Positions 1-11,650 of a DNA stretch of 64,000 nucleotides are shown one piece after another. The stretch's first letter is position 1. Every line of letters begins with the position of its first letter. Position numbers and translations under genes: made by a program. The notes below the pieces were generated by a model that searched no databases, had not been told where the DNA came from, and saw only the letters and a list, made by a program, of their open reading frames with translations. Where the stretch lies: assembly GCA_032433595.1 (NCBI GenBank), contig JASWJB010000004.1:124001-188000 (forward strand), read 5' to 3'. Source of the stretch: Conoideocrella luteorostrata. Its lineage: Eukaryota; Ascomycota; Sordariomycetes; Hypocreales; Clavicipitaceae.

Positions 1-1399
1 TGACCAGTCTCCTTTCGACATCGCGCTCGTTGCGGATGTTCCGTTGGCTGCGTGAAATGAACAAGGCTCCTCCTCCCTTGTTGTCCTCGGACTTGAGCGC
101 TTGGCAGTCCTCTCATTGTTTGTTCCCATCAGGTGCGGTGACAGGCGTCGGAAAAGAAGTCGTAACGATGGCAGGCACACGCAGACGATGCCGGAGTTGA
201 TCTCGATGTCGGAAAGGAGGACGAGATCAACGAGGTCCCAAGTCGCGTTCGGGGTTTCGTTGCGAAACCGGATCGACACCCACAATCGGATTGCGCTGGC
301 GACGGTGACGCTGTTTTCGAACCAGTCAGACGGCGGAATGCTTTCTGTGTTGTGCAGTGACTAGATCCGAACTCACAATGTGCCCAAGCAAAACATGAGG
401 GCCACGCCAGCTTTTTTCCTCTTATTCAACCTGAGCTTATCCAACTGCCACAGAGGAATGGCCAGCATACAGATGTCTAATGCGACGCTGATAGCGCTGT
501 TGGCCCGAATCGCAGCATTTATGTCGATACAAGCGCCCTTGTGTTCTCCATCCCATTTCTCCCAGTAATAACTTATCGGGCTGCAGGGAAGAAGTCCTAC
601 TACGAGGAAGGCGATGCCGTACAAGCTGACGAGAAGAACGGTTCCCCACAGTAGTTGGCGCACTCCAACGCTCGAGAAGATTCGTAGGTAGAAGAAGAGC
701 AGTGCCAATTTTAGCAAAGCCACTTGTGAGTAGTATATTGGTCCAACGATATAGAAGTGCCGGCCAAAGCTGTAGAGGCTCTCGAAGTCTACGGTCCAAA
801 CATCGCGGCCCATACCGTTTTTCAGCATCCCATGCACGATAACGGTGCTGGGTATAATCGCAAGGAAGGCGAGTAGTGTAAATGCGTCATCAAGCCCATA
901 GTCTGCCTTTGCCCAGTACTTGTAGGCCAAGCGTTGGGTAACGACAACACCGGAGAGGACGAGCAAGGCAATAGACATGGTGGCGCAGACCTGCGACCTA
1001 TCACGGATCGGCTCATCGCAAGCGCCGGCAGTGATGTTTCTGGTTACTTGAGGATGTAAACAAATGCTTAACATGGGGTTGGGCGGCATTCAAATGTACT
1101 TACGAAGGGCTTCCTTGACAGTGCAACTCGCCGTTACGCAAGCGGTTACAGCTCTTTTCATGATCTGATCGGCGCACAAGCATGTTTGGTTGGTGATGGG
1201 GCATTTTGTTTGAGCGATCGCTTTCGTGAGGCACACAGCCTATGCACAAATCAGTCACTGCAACAGTTTCACGCATGTAGGGTATTCGTACAGCACACTG
1301 TGGATATCTCCGGTATGTGTCAATCGGCGACGATCCGTTGCTTGCGGCTGCTGCCAGAGCTAGCAGCGCTGCCCACAGCAAAAACCTGAGGGACTTCAT
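1..1399 (-). CDS. CFEM-domain PTH11-like seven-transmembrane receptor (3' end cut by window edge)
   Basis: Exons on the minus strand are 1292-1399, 1104-1239, 377-1046 and 310 to beyond 1. The start at 1399 gives a signal peptide (MKSLRFLLWAALLALAAAAS). Exons 1-2 then encode a CFEM domain with the expected cysteine pattern, ending in CLCADQ...CVTASCTVKEAL. Exon 3 begins a rhodopsin-like membrane domain with typical pieces such as EPIRDRSQ, YGLDDAFTL, NGMGRDVWT and a CSPISYYWEKWDG loop. Exon 4 adds further membrane segments and a hydrophilic tail that is still open at base 1. The introns (52, 57 and 66 nt) have GT-AG ends. In this family the proteins are plasma-membrane receptors for surface cues, and PTH11 itself is needed for appressorium formation; the ligand here is unknown. 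The exon plan matches the receptor at 54362-55974, so the two are paralogues. Confidence 0.85.
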
Positions 1400-3111
1400 T
1401 TTTGGCCGCGACCAGCATTGGTTAAGACATCAAATGACCGTAGCCAACATATTTTTTTGCGGAGAATAGAAGACGTTTAAAAGGCTGGACGCTGCCCCCC
1501 TCAGCAGCGGCTTCCCCCATTTGTTTCACGCCGATCACAACCCGTGGCTCAGGACTAGTACGAAGTAGACGGGCACTCTATTGGCACTCGATCATCCGTC
1601 GCTTCGGCATATTTTTGGTGGCTGAGGGTACGATGAACAAGTACGAGAACATTGACTCGAGCAGCACGTGGGAAGTGGCGTATTGGCGCGGCACTTGAGT
1701 AGCGTCACGACCGCCACGTAGTCAAGCTGTCAGTTAGTGCTCAGCTTGCGCCAACTAGCGCAAGCTGCTGGTAGGTTGGGTGGCAGTGGTGGATGGCCCA
1801 TGAGTTGAGTGAGAGGTGGCGAGTTGCTGGCATCAGTCAAATGGCTAGCCATTAACAGCACGGCAAATGCCGTCATCGACGAGATGAGGCTTGCAATGAG
1901 GCCTTTCGGTGTGAACAGCTCCGCTCACCTTTAGCTTGTCATGGCAATAGAGGCCACACAGCGATCTTATCAATCTTAGACCGGCGCGCCCAGGTTCTCG
2001 TACATATTCGCAGACCTGTGGTGTAGAGGGCCACGACTCGGATGCCTAGCCTCTGATAACACGCGACATGCCGGCGCGTACGATGAAACAAAACCCTGGG
2101 TCCGCAAGCACGACAAACGCCTTCCTCTCCAGCGCTAGCGTTGCCGGAAGTATATCCGCGCAAAAACCACTCGGAGTATCGATCCTAGTCAGTGTAGCAC
2201 GGTTCTCCCGCTCGTAGGCAGTCGACCCATGTAAAGAGTTGAAACAGTGGCTCAGTGGCTTAACCGTCCCATGCTCTTAAGGTTCGGCAGGACGCCACGA
2301 GAAATAATACCTCACAATTCTGGACCTGCTATATCGAGGCAAGCCACTCACTACTTTCATTTGTTGCGACTGATCCTTGCGCTTGGCATCTCTGTCGTCA
2401 ACGAGCGGTTGGGACGCAGCAGTGGTTGGATAATATATAAACCCTGATTACACCTTACCAAATGAATATTTAGTGACCCCACACTTTTACATTTTGGCGC
2501 GGTGGATATTAAACCCAGCGGCGGTTTTTTGTGATGCAATTGCACTAAACTAGTTAATATGGCCGGACGTTATTGCAAACATATCCGCGCGCGCTGTTGC
2601 TGCATAGTACATCATATACACTGGCTACTCTCCCAGCACCAGAAACTAATGATACAGGGAACTTGTATATCCTGGTGTCTAGGTCGCGCTATCTAATGCC
2701 CACCTCAGTTGAGACCTATCCTTGTAGGTCTTCGTCGCTGGACACCATTGATGTTATTAAGATATCCAGCTTCGCCAGCATTGTTTTAATCTTGCTTCTA
2801 TATTTTGGCGGCGACTTGTGAGCAGGCCAACAACAAGTGAAGTTACACGGAATTGGAGAAAGGAAGCAAGTACTATTTGACGCGACTATCAAATTTGTTC
2901 ATTTGGCCACGCAGCTATGGAATTCGTTTATCACGCCCTGTGGAGAAATTCAACATAGCAAAGATACCCCCAGGTTACTTTTACACGTCTCGAGATCAGT
3001 CCTTACCTCATCGGAGCCCATACGCTCTCCGTATTAATAGAGCTTAGGTGTGACCCAAATGTCAAAAAATTCCCAGCAGCTAGTCTCACCATCAGCTTTT
3101 CTTTTAATGCT
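1400..3111. other. Intergenic, no recognisable gene
   Basis: This stretch separates the receptor start from the 3' end of the sugar transporter. It holds only short, unconvincing open frames and becomes AT-rich after about 2400. One perfect 10-bp inverted repeat lies at 1742-1767 and is listed separately. The first few hundred bases are presumably the receptor promoter. Confidence 0.5.
1742..1767. repeat. Perfect 10-bp hairpin, 6-base loop
   Basis: The arms cagcttgcgc (1742-1751) and gcgcaagctg (1758-1767) are exact reverse complements around the loop caacta. The hairpin lies about 350 bp upstream of the receptor start. Its function is unknown, and it could be a dimeric regulator site or chance. 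Confidence 0.4.
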
Positions 3112-5532
3112 TCAAGGCCGCGAAGATTCTGCTTTTTCAATATTCGATGATTCAAGGCCACAATTGTTCGTAGCTTTCTCGATTATGGGCGATGGTTTGG
3201 GCACGTTCTGTCGAAGTAGGTGTCGCCTGATGAAGTACGGAAGCCACACTGTTATTTCGTGCCGTATGAAATCCGTTGTTGGGACCGCAAATACTTCTAA
3301 AATTGAATAAATAGGTTGTCTCATCAGACGGCAGAGGTTTAGAGAGGGGGTGAGCTGACGTACGATCGAGTTCTTCTAGAGTAAGCTGTTTAGTTTCGCG
3401 AACAAAACAAAAGATCATGAACCAGGCTACAAGATTAAGTCCCGAGTAGAATCCAACTAGAACCATTGTAAGTGAGTAGTCTCATAAGAGAGTTGAACAA
3501 GAATGCACATACACGCGCCGGTAGGCGTCATCACGCTCTGCATCCGGGGAAATGTTAAACTAAGAACACCGGCTGCGGACGAATTTCGTAAGTCAAACAT
3601 GTCCACCCCAAGGGGATAGGGTCACTCACCAAAGACATTATTGATGCAGACAGCCCAAGCCATTCCTTGTTCTCGTTGGATAGTGGGGAAAACCTCAGCC
3701 GAGTACTGAAATGCTACCGGTCCTTCGCCCAATGAATAGCAGATAGTAAAGAGGTAAACGAACCTAATTAGACGAGAATTAGCTGCGCACTATATGGAAG
3801 GGATCAGATAGATTTACAAGACAACTGGCCCAATTTGCGCACCTCTGCTGCCTTCAACGTTAAGTAAAGACAGCCCAGCAGCCAACAAGAAGATGCACAT
3901 GAACGGAAAAGTCTTTGCCATGAGAAGGTTTGCGTTTTATGTCAGCCATGCTCAATTACTGCACGTATAAGCCGTTCCAACTTACAGCAAGAGTCAATGT
4001 TCTTCGACCTTTGGTGTCGATCAAAAACAGAGTTGGGATCGTCGCCAGAACTTGCACAGCACCATAGCCCAAAGATGCGTACAAAGCCTCGATGGTAGTG
4101 TATCCAACCTTTGTGAAGATGCTGGAGCTGTAGAAGGAAATGACTAGACGTTGTGAGAACTGAGATTCTCTGCGGGTTAATGGTGTAGCTTACTGTTGAT
4201 GCCGCAGAGTTGCTGCGCGATCATGACGGTAGAGGCACCATAATTAGCACGTCTAATCCTGGGCACTGTAAAGCAGTCCCGTAGGCGAGAAAAATAGCCT
4301 GCACCACAAGTTTCTTGAAGTTCTTCCTGGTATATCACCCATGAATAGTAAAAGTCTCTTGCGGCAATGATAGGGTGAGCTCTCAAGCGACACATAGACT
4401 GAAACCCCTGGGTATGTTTACCATGTTTCATAAGCCAACGTGGAGACTCAGGGCAGAAGAACACGCCGACGCCGAGGATAAGAGCAGGTATGAACGCAGA
4501 GCCGAGTTCTAAACGCCAGGCGATGTCCCCGGTGTCTTTCACAATGACGTTAGCGCAAAGCCCGAGGAAGATGCCTGTACGAGTGAACCGTTAGCAATAT
4601 TCAATAGCTTGTCGTTGGAAAGCTACCAACCTGCTACTACCCAGAGCTGCCAGAACATAACAAGTGCGCCTCGAATGCGAGCTGGGGCCATCTCAGCAGA
4701 GTAGATGGGGACGGTGGCATTTTTTGCGCCGATACCTATCCCCATAACAAACCTCGCAGCAAACAGCCCTTGCCATGATTTAGCGAAACCAGAGGCAATC
4801 GGTGTAGCGACAAGGCAGCAAGCCGTGACAAAAATTTCGCCACGTCGGCCAAGATAGTGATTAAGGGGGTCAACGATAAAAGCACCACTATGCCATGTAC
4901 GTTAGCTGATGACGGACTAGGATACAGGAATACCAAGAAGGTGGGTTATATTCACATAAAACCGGCAGTGAAAAAAATAATGGCGTTGATCATGCCAACA
5001 ATCCATTCATCTCTTCCGTCTTCCTTGTCGATACCGAATTCCTTAGGGAAGGACAAGTTGGCCCCGTTGGATCCGGTCTGGTCCCATCCTTGTGTGGCAG
5101 CACCTACCGCACATAGGGCAATCGAGTACCAGAGCATAGGGGGGCCGTGCCATTTGTTGTCTCTTTCATATCGCAGTGAGCTAACCTCCTGCTCATTAAG
5201 CTCGGAGATCGTCTCGAATTGTTCCTGGTCGCGAGCCACCAGAGCGGCACGACCAAATAGGGAGGCATGTTCTGCCAGACCATGCGACTCGGCGAAAGCT
5301 GTGGCATCCAGGACGGCCTGCTCTTTAGAGCTGCGCTATGTGCAAAGACTCGTCAGTTTGGAGGCTCGAACAAATATAAGGAAACTCTTACCTTTAGAGG
5401 ATTCTTTATTATATTGACGGCAACTGGATTTCGCCGGCAGTTTGCGTTATCTGGGTCATGTCTGGGCGCCACAGTCGTGCTGTTTGCGTCTTGGGAGACA
5501 AGAGCAATGTGCGCGTGCGAAACTTTGTCCAT
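3112..5532 (-). CDS. MFS sugar porter (hexose/polyol transporter type), ten exons
   Basis: Exons are 5392-5532, 4956-5335, 4631-4887, 4194-4574, 3986-4143, 3818-3912, 3630-3763, 3513-3572, 3364-3456 and 3112-3296. They sum to 1884 nt, or 627 residues. The nine GT-AG introns are 50-73 nt long. The protein has the sugar-porter hallmarks in order: a long cytoplasmic N-terminus ([20 protein letters not shown]), [15 protein letters not shown] in the first membrane region, [44 protein letters not shown] and [16 protein letters not shown]. It is a 12-helix plasma-membrane sugar:proton symporter or facilitator of the filamentous-fungal type, and the substrate cannot be told from the sequence. The start at 5532 is chosen because only this frame reads through the first splice into the conserved N-terminal block. 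Confidence 0.88.
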
Positions 5533-6392
5533 GGCAACTGATAGCAGTATCGGAGAATTAAATCAATAATATGTTGCCCGGACTTATTCTGTATGCCCCG
5601 GCTTGCCTTTTTATACTTCTCAACACGCAAGAAGGGGAGTTTACCCCAGACTCACCCCGCACCGCGCCATCCCAATCCCATAACCATTATCATGGACGGC
5701 TCGGCTTAGCGCTGCGGCGTTCTTTCAAGGATATTCTTACATTATTTTAATGAAGAGTGGACGTGATTCGCTGAAACTCGCTGCGAAGCTTACGCGGGCT
5801 ACGAAGGCTGCTATTGGAGCGGCTAGAACATATTGCGAGAATTATACTCGGAAGTTTCAGCAGAAAGCAATAACTCTATTTATTATGGGTCATGGCAAGG
5901 ACTCCTGACCTTGTCCCCAGGTCGAATGCCGAGACTATCGCTGCACTAGTTGTAGCGGGCCGCTGGCCTCCTATTGGAGCGGATAGAAGTCAACGGACGG
6001 GCGACTCATGCAGACATCTACTCCGTACTGAATCGTGAATCGGCGATTGACATGATCACTACAGCTCGAATTCTGACGCGGGAAGTAATATGATTGCTGG
6101 TCCACAAGGATTTGAAGCTGAACCTCCCAGTCTGAGCCATCGTGTCTTGTACTGTGTAAAATCAGTTCAAATAACGTTGCACAGACCGTGGGTTTGGCGA
6201 ACGTTAGGAAGGCTGAGCGTAACTGAGATTGCGTTCACTAGTCTAAATAGTGTGTGGGCGGACGTGAGCCTCTAGGGCGGCCGAAATTAATTCACGTGAG
6301 GTCAGAATCATTGTCGTCAAATTGATCAATTGAATTTCTATTCTCAGCTATATAGTGCTGGGCGGAACCGTCATACAGAAGTTTTCGTGACG
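5533..6392. other. Intergenic, sugar-transporter promoter side
   Basis: No gene is recognised. The piece ctattggagcgg(c/a)tagaa occurs twice, near 5811 and 5971. One copy of the interspersed tactccgtac motif lies at 6019-6028. The part next to 5532 is the likely promoter of the minus-strand transporter. Confidence 0.45.
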
Positions 6393-6753
6393 TCAAGGAT
6401 TTTTCTTATTGACATCATCTTTCTTATTTGGCTTCTGACCTTCTGGCTTCTTGACCTGGTTCTTTTTGTTCATCTCTTTACGCGTTTCTTCTACTAATGC
6501 GTTAAGCTCGGTTGTAGCTTCGGTAATGACATCCAGCCACTCGTTCACGCCATTTACCGCCTTCTCTGGGAGGGCATCAACCGGCGCAGGTTTAGTGACA
6601 TCCCTTCCGTCTTGTTGAGTGTTGCTTGACGAAAGCGCCATTGAGGACGCAACAACTGTTAATTCATTAGACAGTGCACCTTAGTAAGTCAATAAATGGA
6701 ATAGGATTTCATTTTAACTCACAACAAAGAACTGCACTTGTAAATCGAACCAT
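6393..6753 (-). CDS. Small secreted, lysine-rich helical protein of unknown function
   Basis: Two exons, 6723-6753 and 6393-6655, flank a 67-nt intron with donor GTGAGT and acceptor AACAG. The spliced frame is 294 nt, or 97 residues. The splice creates a clean signal peptide, MVRFTSAVLCFVASSMALSS, which neither exon shows alone; this is the main support for the model. The mature part is hydrophilic and probably helical around NEWLDVITEATTELNALVEE. It ends in a Lys/Asn/Pro-rich tail and has no cysteine after the signal. I do not recognise a family. The gene is divergent from the toxin-like gene at 7757 and shares about 1 kb of promoter DNA with it, so co-expression is plausible but unproven. 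A chance open frame is the alternative. Confidence 0.55.
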
Positions 6754-7756
6754 GATGTTAATCGATCCGTGCTTTGCGAGAGAAAGACTTCAGGCCTATC
6801 GATAATTCCGAATAAATAACCCAATGGTACGGCAGTAATGAGATGTAATGAAAAACTAAGAGAAGACTGAAATGTTCATAGAACGTCAGGAATTAACAAA
6901 TGCTGTAGTCTGTTTAACAACTTCCGTACACATAAAAGTTTTGGCACCTGCTCCGGCTATATTTATTTCTTTCCTCTGTTTCTGCTGTCTCATTGACTCT
7001 AAGCTATGGTTTGACTTGAGACTTGAACAGATTGCAAGTCGGAAAAAGCCTGCGGAGAGGGTTTTTTGGTGTGACTCGCGCACGACGTGATGCATGATCC
7101 ACCGCGAGCTACGAGTCAGGCGCCCAATTTCATTAATTCAGCCATCATAAGCGCCTAGCCCAGGTTAAATGGGCTGATTAATCGTTAGGTTCATTTCTCA
7201 AACAGTTATGTATTTCTCCACGGGATGAGCCTTGCGATGAAAACGCAATATAACATCTTGGCAATACATTGCTTGTCTGAAATCTTCAATTCCGTCGTCT
7301 GTCCTTCGCAAAAGCTTAAAAATTAGTTTATTTGAAACAGCCGGATGAACACTACTTTATGTGCGCCACATTACTACTCGCTACAGTTCGAAATAACCTC
7401 AGTCCCGGCATCAGTATGTGAACTTTAGAATCCGCAGCATTCACGCTTCGTCAAAATAGGCATTAAAAGGGCAACCTAACTTGACCCCGGGCATGAATAA
7501 GCCATGCGGACAAGGTTTAATGCCGCAAACAGGATTTTGCTAGACTCAGGTTCCTATTACCGCGAATCCCAGCTTATTGCACCTATAGTGATTCCTATCT
7601 GCGACCAATTTGTTTTTGTATTAAAACAGCCTATTTCGCATCAGCAATGAGATAATTCTCTTGCATCTCAGACCACAGCAACCGAAAACCCTTTCTCCTG
7701 TCCCTCCCAGGCGACAACCCCCCAATCACATATTTTCGCAGTTGCCTTCGCCATCC
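6754..7756. other. Divergent promoter between two secreted-protein genes
   Basis: About 1 kb of AT-rich DNA without a convincing gene lies between the start of the small secreted protein (minus) and the start of the toxin-like gene (plus). Short frames at 6872-7095 overlap on both strands and look like chance. Confidence 0.45.
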
Positions 7757-10669
7757 ATGATCTTCAACTTAGGCAAAGTCCTTGTTTTAGGACTAACCGT
7801 CCTCTCGGAAGCCTCGCGGGCTACCAACTACCACAGCTTTTCTAGGCGAGGTCTTGCCGTCCCCCAAAAATCAGATAGGATCCCCGCCGAAATCACCATT
7901 GGCGGGAAACTATGGACTAGGGGCGAAATTGAAACAGCACTTACAAATATCTTTAGTAAACCATTTACTAATAGAGTAATTACAGCTGTGGGCGTGAGTC
8001 AGAACAAACTCTTCCAAGACGCTCCCGATGAACTTGTGGAATATGATCTCGTCAAAGGTAAGGCAAAGTGAATCCAAACCCGACCTGTGCATTCTGTTTT
8101 AATGGGAGAAGGAACAAAGGCTGATGTTCTGAGTCTCGGGAAAAATAGATCAAGCTGGCAACGTCAAGATATCAGGGGACAGTAACATGCGAACATATGC
8201 CCCCGGAGCACACCGGGCCATTGTAAAAATGCCCCCAGCAAACAAGCCCGATGAAAGAATGTTCGTTGGTATAGCATCACATGGCCAGACAAATGGCGTT
8301 TTCTCTAGCCTTTGGGATGTTGAAAAAATGATCAAGGATGGTGCGTATATCGCACTGGAAGGTCAAGCCGGACACCTGCCGCCGAGTTGGACTGTAAGTA
8401 TGAATGACCCCCAGAGCAATCAAAAGGTCACGTTTCGGATTCAGCGAAACGAAATCGCCGACGCCATGGACAAAGGGGGTGGTATCAAAGACAAGGCCGA
8501 CGGATCTTTTAAGAAGCCAATCAAGGTCAGCAAACCAGGTAAGATGACCAACACGGAATAAGTAAAGACGCTCTCTTTTATTAAAGCATTAAACCTCCGC
8601 CTGCTCCTTTTTTCATTTCCGGGTCCCAGTCCACTCTTGCCTCATCTTAGGCCGATTCTTTTTCTATGCCGCTTTTCTGTATCACTTGATCAAAACAAGC
8701 ACTAACCACAAATCTGGGACTTACAATAGTGCGAAACATCGTTCTTGTCCACAAAAAGAACCGATTCGTACGTCTTGAAGATGCCAGTGGAAACCCTCTG
8801 AATCAACCGGCGTTTTGCAAAAGGGATGTGGAGGGTGCATGCGGCCCGCCCGTCCAAACTAGTCCCGACGACCCTGCAGGGCAGAATAGTGAAAAGAATC
8901 CCAAGGGTAACGACGACGGCGAGAAGGGCGAACTAGACACGGAGACGGCGGGCGAAGCGACCAAGGACATGAAGGGTGACTTCGAGCCTCCTAAAATAAC
9001 CATGGAGATAACAGAAGCGGCTGAAAGATATTCAAAAGATATCTTTGCGGATCTCGCGTCCAAACGGGGGCTGACTGAAAAGGTCAACAAATGGTCCATG
9101 TCGCTCGAGGACGTGCGCAAAAAGATCGGGTACCAGCGACTTACTCCGGAATCGGCAAAATTCGTACCATCAAAGAGTGGTTCCCCAGGGCTGTCGACCG
9201 GGTCTGTACTTGTTGTTGCTGGCGTTGGTTTCTGGGTCAATGGCATGATTGAAGCCTTCACGCACAATACGACGAGTACGGACCGGTGGGCGGCTGGTAT
9301 GTCCATCGTCCCAGTGTTTGGATGTGGTTTCCAAGCCGCCGCGGACGTGGAGCATGGTGAACCAAGCCCGATAGGCACGCTCTTGTGCGTTATCAGTGAT
9401 GCATTGCTATTTACGCCGGCTTGGCCTGTTGGTCTTGCCATTCAAATCACTAATACCATATGGAAGCTTGTGCAAAACAGCCCTCGACCACCAAAGCCTA
9501 CTCCCGAAGGAGTGAAATTGCAACGAGACGAAATATGGAAGAGATATCTCAACGAAAACCTCTACAAATACATCTACAGTCATCCAAATCTATACGGCAA
9601 CCAAAATACCAGTTTTTCGACCAAGTTCAACGATAGTCTAGCTGCTAGGTCTTTGGCCGTATTGTCCGAAGGCGCGCAGAGAAAAGGCGCGGCACGGGCG
9701 GTTTTACTAGCTGCCTCAAAACCGGGCACAGAAAGCCCTGATTCTAGCAACAATAGCATCCGTCTAGTGGACGAAGGGTTTGACGCCGCGATGGACACGG
9801 CGATTGTGCACGACCAGCGTCAGCTCCTGCTTCATATCGCCAATACCCTATTAGCGGATAACCAAGGATCGATACATCAGGCAGCAAAAAATTTTGATAA
9901 GAAATTATTAAAGGAGCTAGAATTCAATGAGAAGCGCAAGGGTAACAGCTGGCCTATTATTCAGCAAGTGCCTGAGGAGCATCGACAGCCTAATGAAGCC
10001 ACCCGCCAGCTCCTCGAAGAAATCGCCAAGTATCTGGAACAAGCGCCAGCAAAAGAGCCAAATATTTATGACATAGCTTATATTATTGGGCAGTCAAAAT
10101 CCATGGCGGCTCTTAATCCAAGAGCCCTAGACCTTATTGACTACCTAAACACCACGGCTCCAGGACAGTCGGAATCCAACCTCCACAGAATTACTCTTCA
10201 CCAAGTTGTTCAAGTCGCGAGAGTGCTAAGGGGCAACATATCAGAACAAAATATCTCTACCAAGTTCCCGACTAATGATCATGATGGAGCAAAGAATTTT
10301 CAAATTCTGGCTGCTATGAAGTTCGGTAGAGTGCAAGACGATCTAAAGCAAAGAGATTTAGACACAAACCCTGCCGGCACTAATGACTACTTAGCAACAC
10401 ATCCTTTCGCCTCTCCTGCGGAGAAAAATCTTGAGGAGACGGACCAGCTGGCTCTTGTTTCGACATTACCATACTTCCTCACAGAGAACCTACGTGGACT
10501 GCAAAGAGTCACACATTCCCAAGCCATTTCAACTTTCTTAGAAAAAGCGGACAAGGGTTGGCAAAAGTCTCCCATGCAGTGGATTATCGAGATCGAAAAA
10601 ACCAAGAGAGAAAACGCTGAACGCGAAGCTCAGCGTCAGGCAGATGAGGAACGGTACCCGGTCACCTGA
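7757..10669 (+). CDS. Secreted toxin-like protein: possible RNase-like domain spliced to an enterotoxin-like C-terminal module
   Basis: The proposed exons are 7757-8057, 8149-8538 and 8730-10669, which sum to 2631 nt (876 residues). Intron 2 has donor GTAAGA, branch site CACTAACC and acceptor AATAG. The last exon has no ATG at its start, so it needs an upstream exon. The start at 7757 begins a signal peptide (MIFNLGKVLVLGLTVLSEA), followed by a dibasic kexin-type site at residues 30-31. Residues 45-150 recall microbial guanyl RNases: IGGKLWTRGEIETAL, then a Glu in VEYDL (95), an Arg in PGAHR (123) and a His in ASHG (145). The usual first catalytic His and all cysteines are missing, so this match is tentative. 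Exon 3 opens with a short Cys-Lys-Arg...Cys loop. It then has a hydrophobic membrane-like stretch (about residues 385-475) and a long helical tail resembling the C-terminal half I recall from fungal heat-labile-enterotoxin-like proteins. Alternatively, these are two separate genes. Confidence 0.6.
8539..8729 (+). other. Long intron of the toxin-like gene; retention would give a short product
   Basis: At 191 nt this is the longest intron I found. It has consensus ends and a perfect ACTAAC branch motif. If it is retained, the frame continues seven codons to a TAA at 8559-8561, giving a 237-residue secreted protein without the C-terminal module. Whether both forms exist can only be settled with transcript data. 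Confidence 0.5.
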
Positions 10670-11119
10670 GGCAGCACTCCATACCAAGTTCGGCATCTCG
10701 ACTATGGTCGAACTGAGAATGCAACTGCCGGGGAAGAAAAGACCCCTGTGGGAGAGGAGGGCTCCAAATTGCGGAAGTCCCCTTGCCAGAGCCTAGCATT
10801 TCATGCGGGGGTAAAGTTTTGTCGTTTATGGGAGATGTATACGCGGTTTTTTTGTTTTCTTTTAGCTTGCTCGCGGTCATTTTGATCTCCTAAGTAAGCA
10901 CTGTAAAATTGCTAGGTCGTATGTCACACAAAAAGTATTAGCTCTTTTGTAGAGCATTCATAACCATTTATACTTTTTGGGCTACTGCACTTGACGTGTC
11001 AGCTGAGAATTAAGCCAGACTAAGATAGCCTGGAACCTGAAACATTCCTATGTAGAGAGCGGACCAGAACGCCGACATGAGAAATGTGTGTGTAGTGTAG
11101 GGACAGGGATAGCAAAGTA
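10670..11119. other. Intergenic, toxin-gene 3' flank
   Basis: No gene is recognised here. The sequence leads into the Tc1/mariner relic. Confidence 0.4.
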
Positions 11120-11650
11120 GCTGTGTTCGCGAGAGATGGAAAGTGGTCTTCTGAGTTTATGTTCTGGGGCTGTTTTTCTCATGATAAAAGAGGCACTTGC
11201 CACTGCTAGACTCCGAAGACTGCCTAGAAGCGCCGCCAGGCTGATATTGCGATTCTAAAATTAACGGGGAGCTAGAGCCGCAAATGCGGCAGCAGTTGGA
11301 GCTTATAACTGGAATATAACGTCTTGGATTACGCAATAAACCAGGGAAACGGCCTAAGTGGAAATGGAGGCTAGCACGGGGTCTATAATATTCATCAGAT
11401 TAAGCGTCTGCTATAGTGTTTAAATTCGCCAGATTTGAACGCAATAGAAGCTGCCTGTCCGTGGATGAAGATACGAACCACACGACTTGGCGCGCCAAAG
11501 AGCCGAGCCGAAGTTATCCAAGCTTGGAAGGCCTGCTGGGCTGAGATGCCTCAAGAAGCTATCTAAGCCTGGATTGAACACCTCTCTCGCGCGGTATATT
11601 TAGGCTTGCTAATAGGCAAGGTACAGACAGCCGAGCATGGCGAGGCCGTC
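11120..11650 (+). mobile_element. Decayed Tc1/mariner-type transposase fragment
   Basis: The translated frames contain scattered transposase pieces. FMFWGCFSHDKRGTCHC sits near 11156-11210, and SPDLNAIEAACPWMK followed by GAPKSRAEVIQAWKACW spans about 11430-11560. These correspond to the DDE-domain blocks of fungal Tc1/mariner transposases, where SPDLNPIE is the classic motif. Many stops (TAG, TAA) break the frame, and neither the N-terminal DNA-binding domain nor inverted repeats are visible. The element is dead. Confidence 0.7.

Noticed and set aside
2248..2291. tRNA-like A box (tggctcagtgg) and B-box-like ggttcggcagg
   Set aside because: The spacing is too short for a tRNA, no acceptor stem could be paired, and the B box deviates. 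A SINE remains possible but unsupported.
8729..10669. Stand-alone gene starting at 8729
   Set aside because: The first codon is GTG directly after a consensus acceptor, with no ATG start. It is better explained as exon 3 of the upstream gene.
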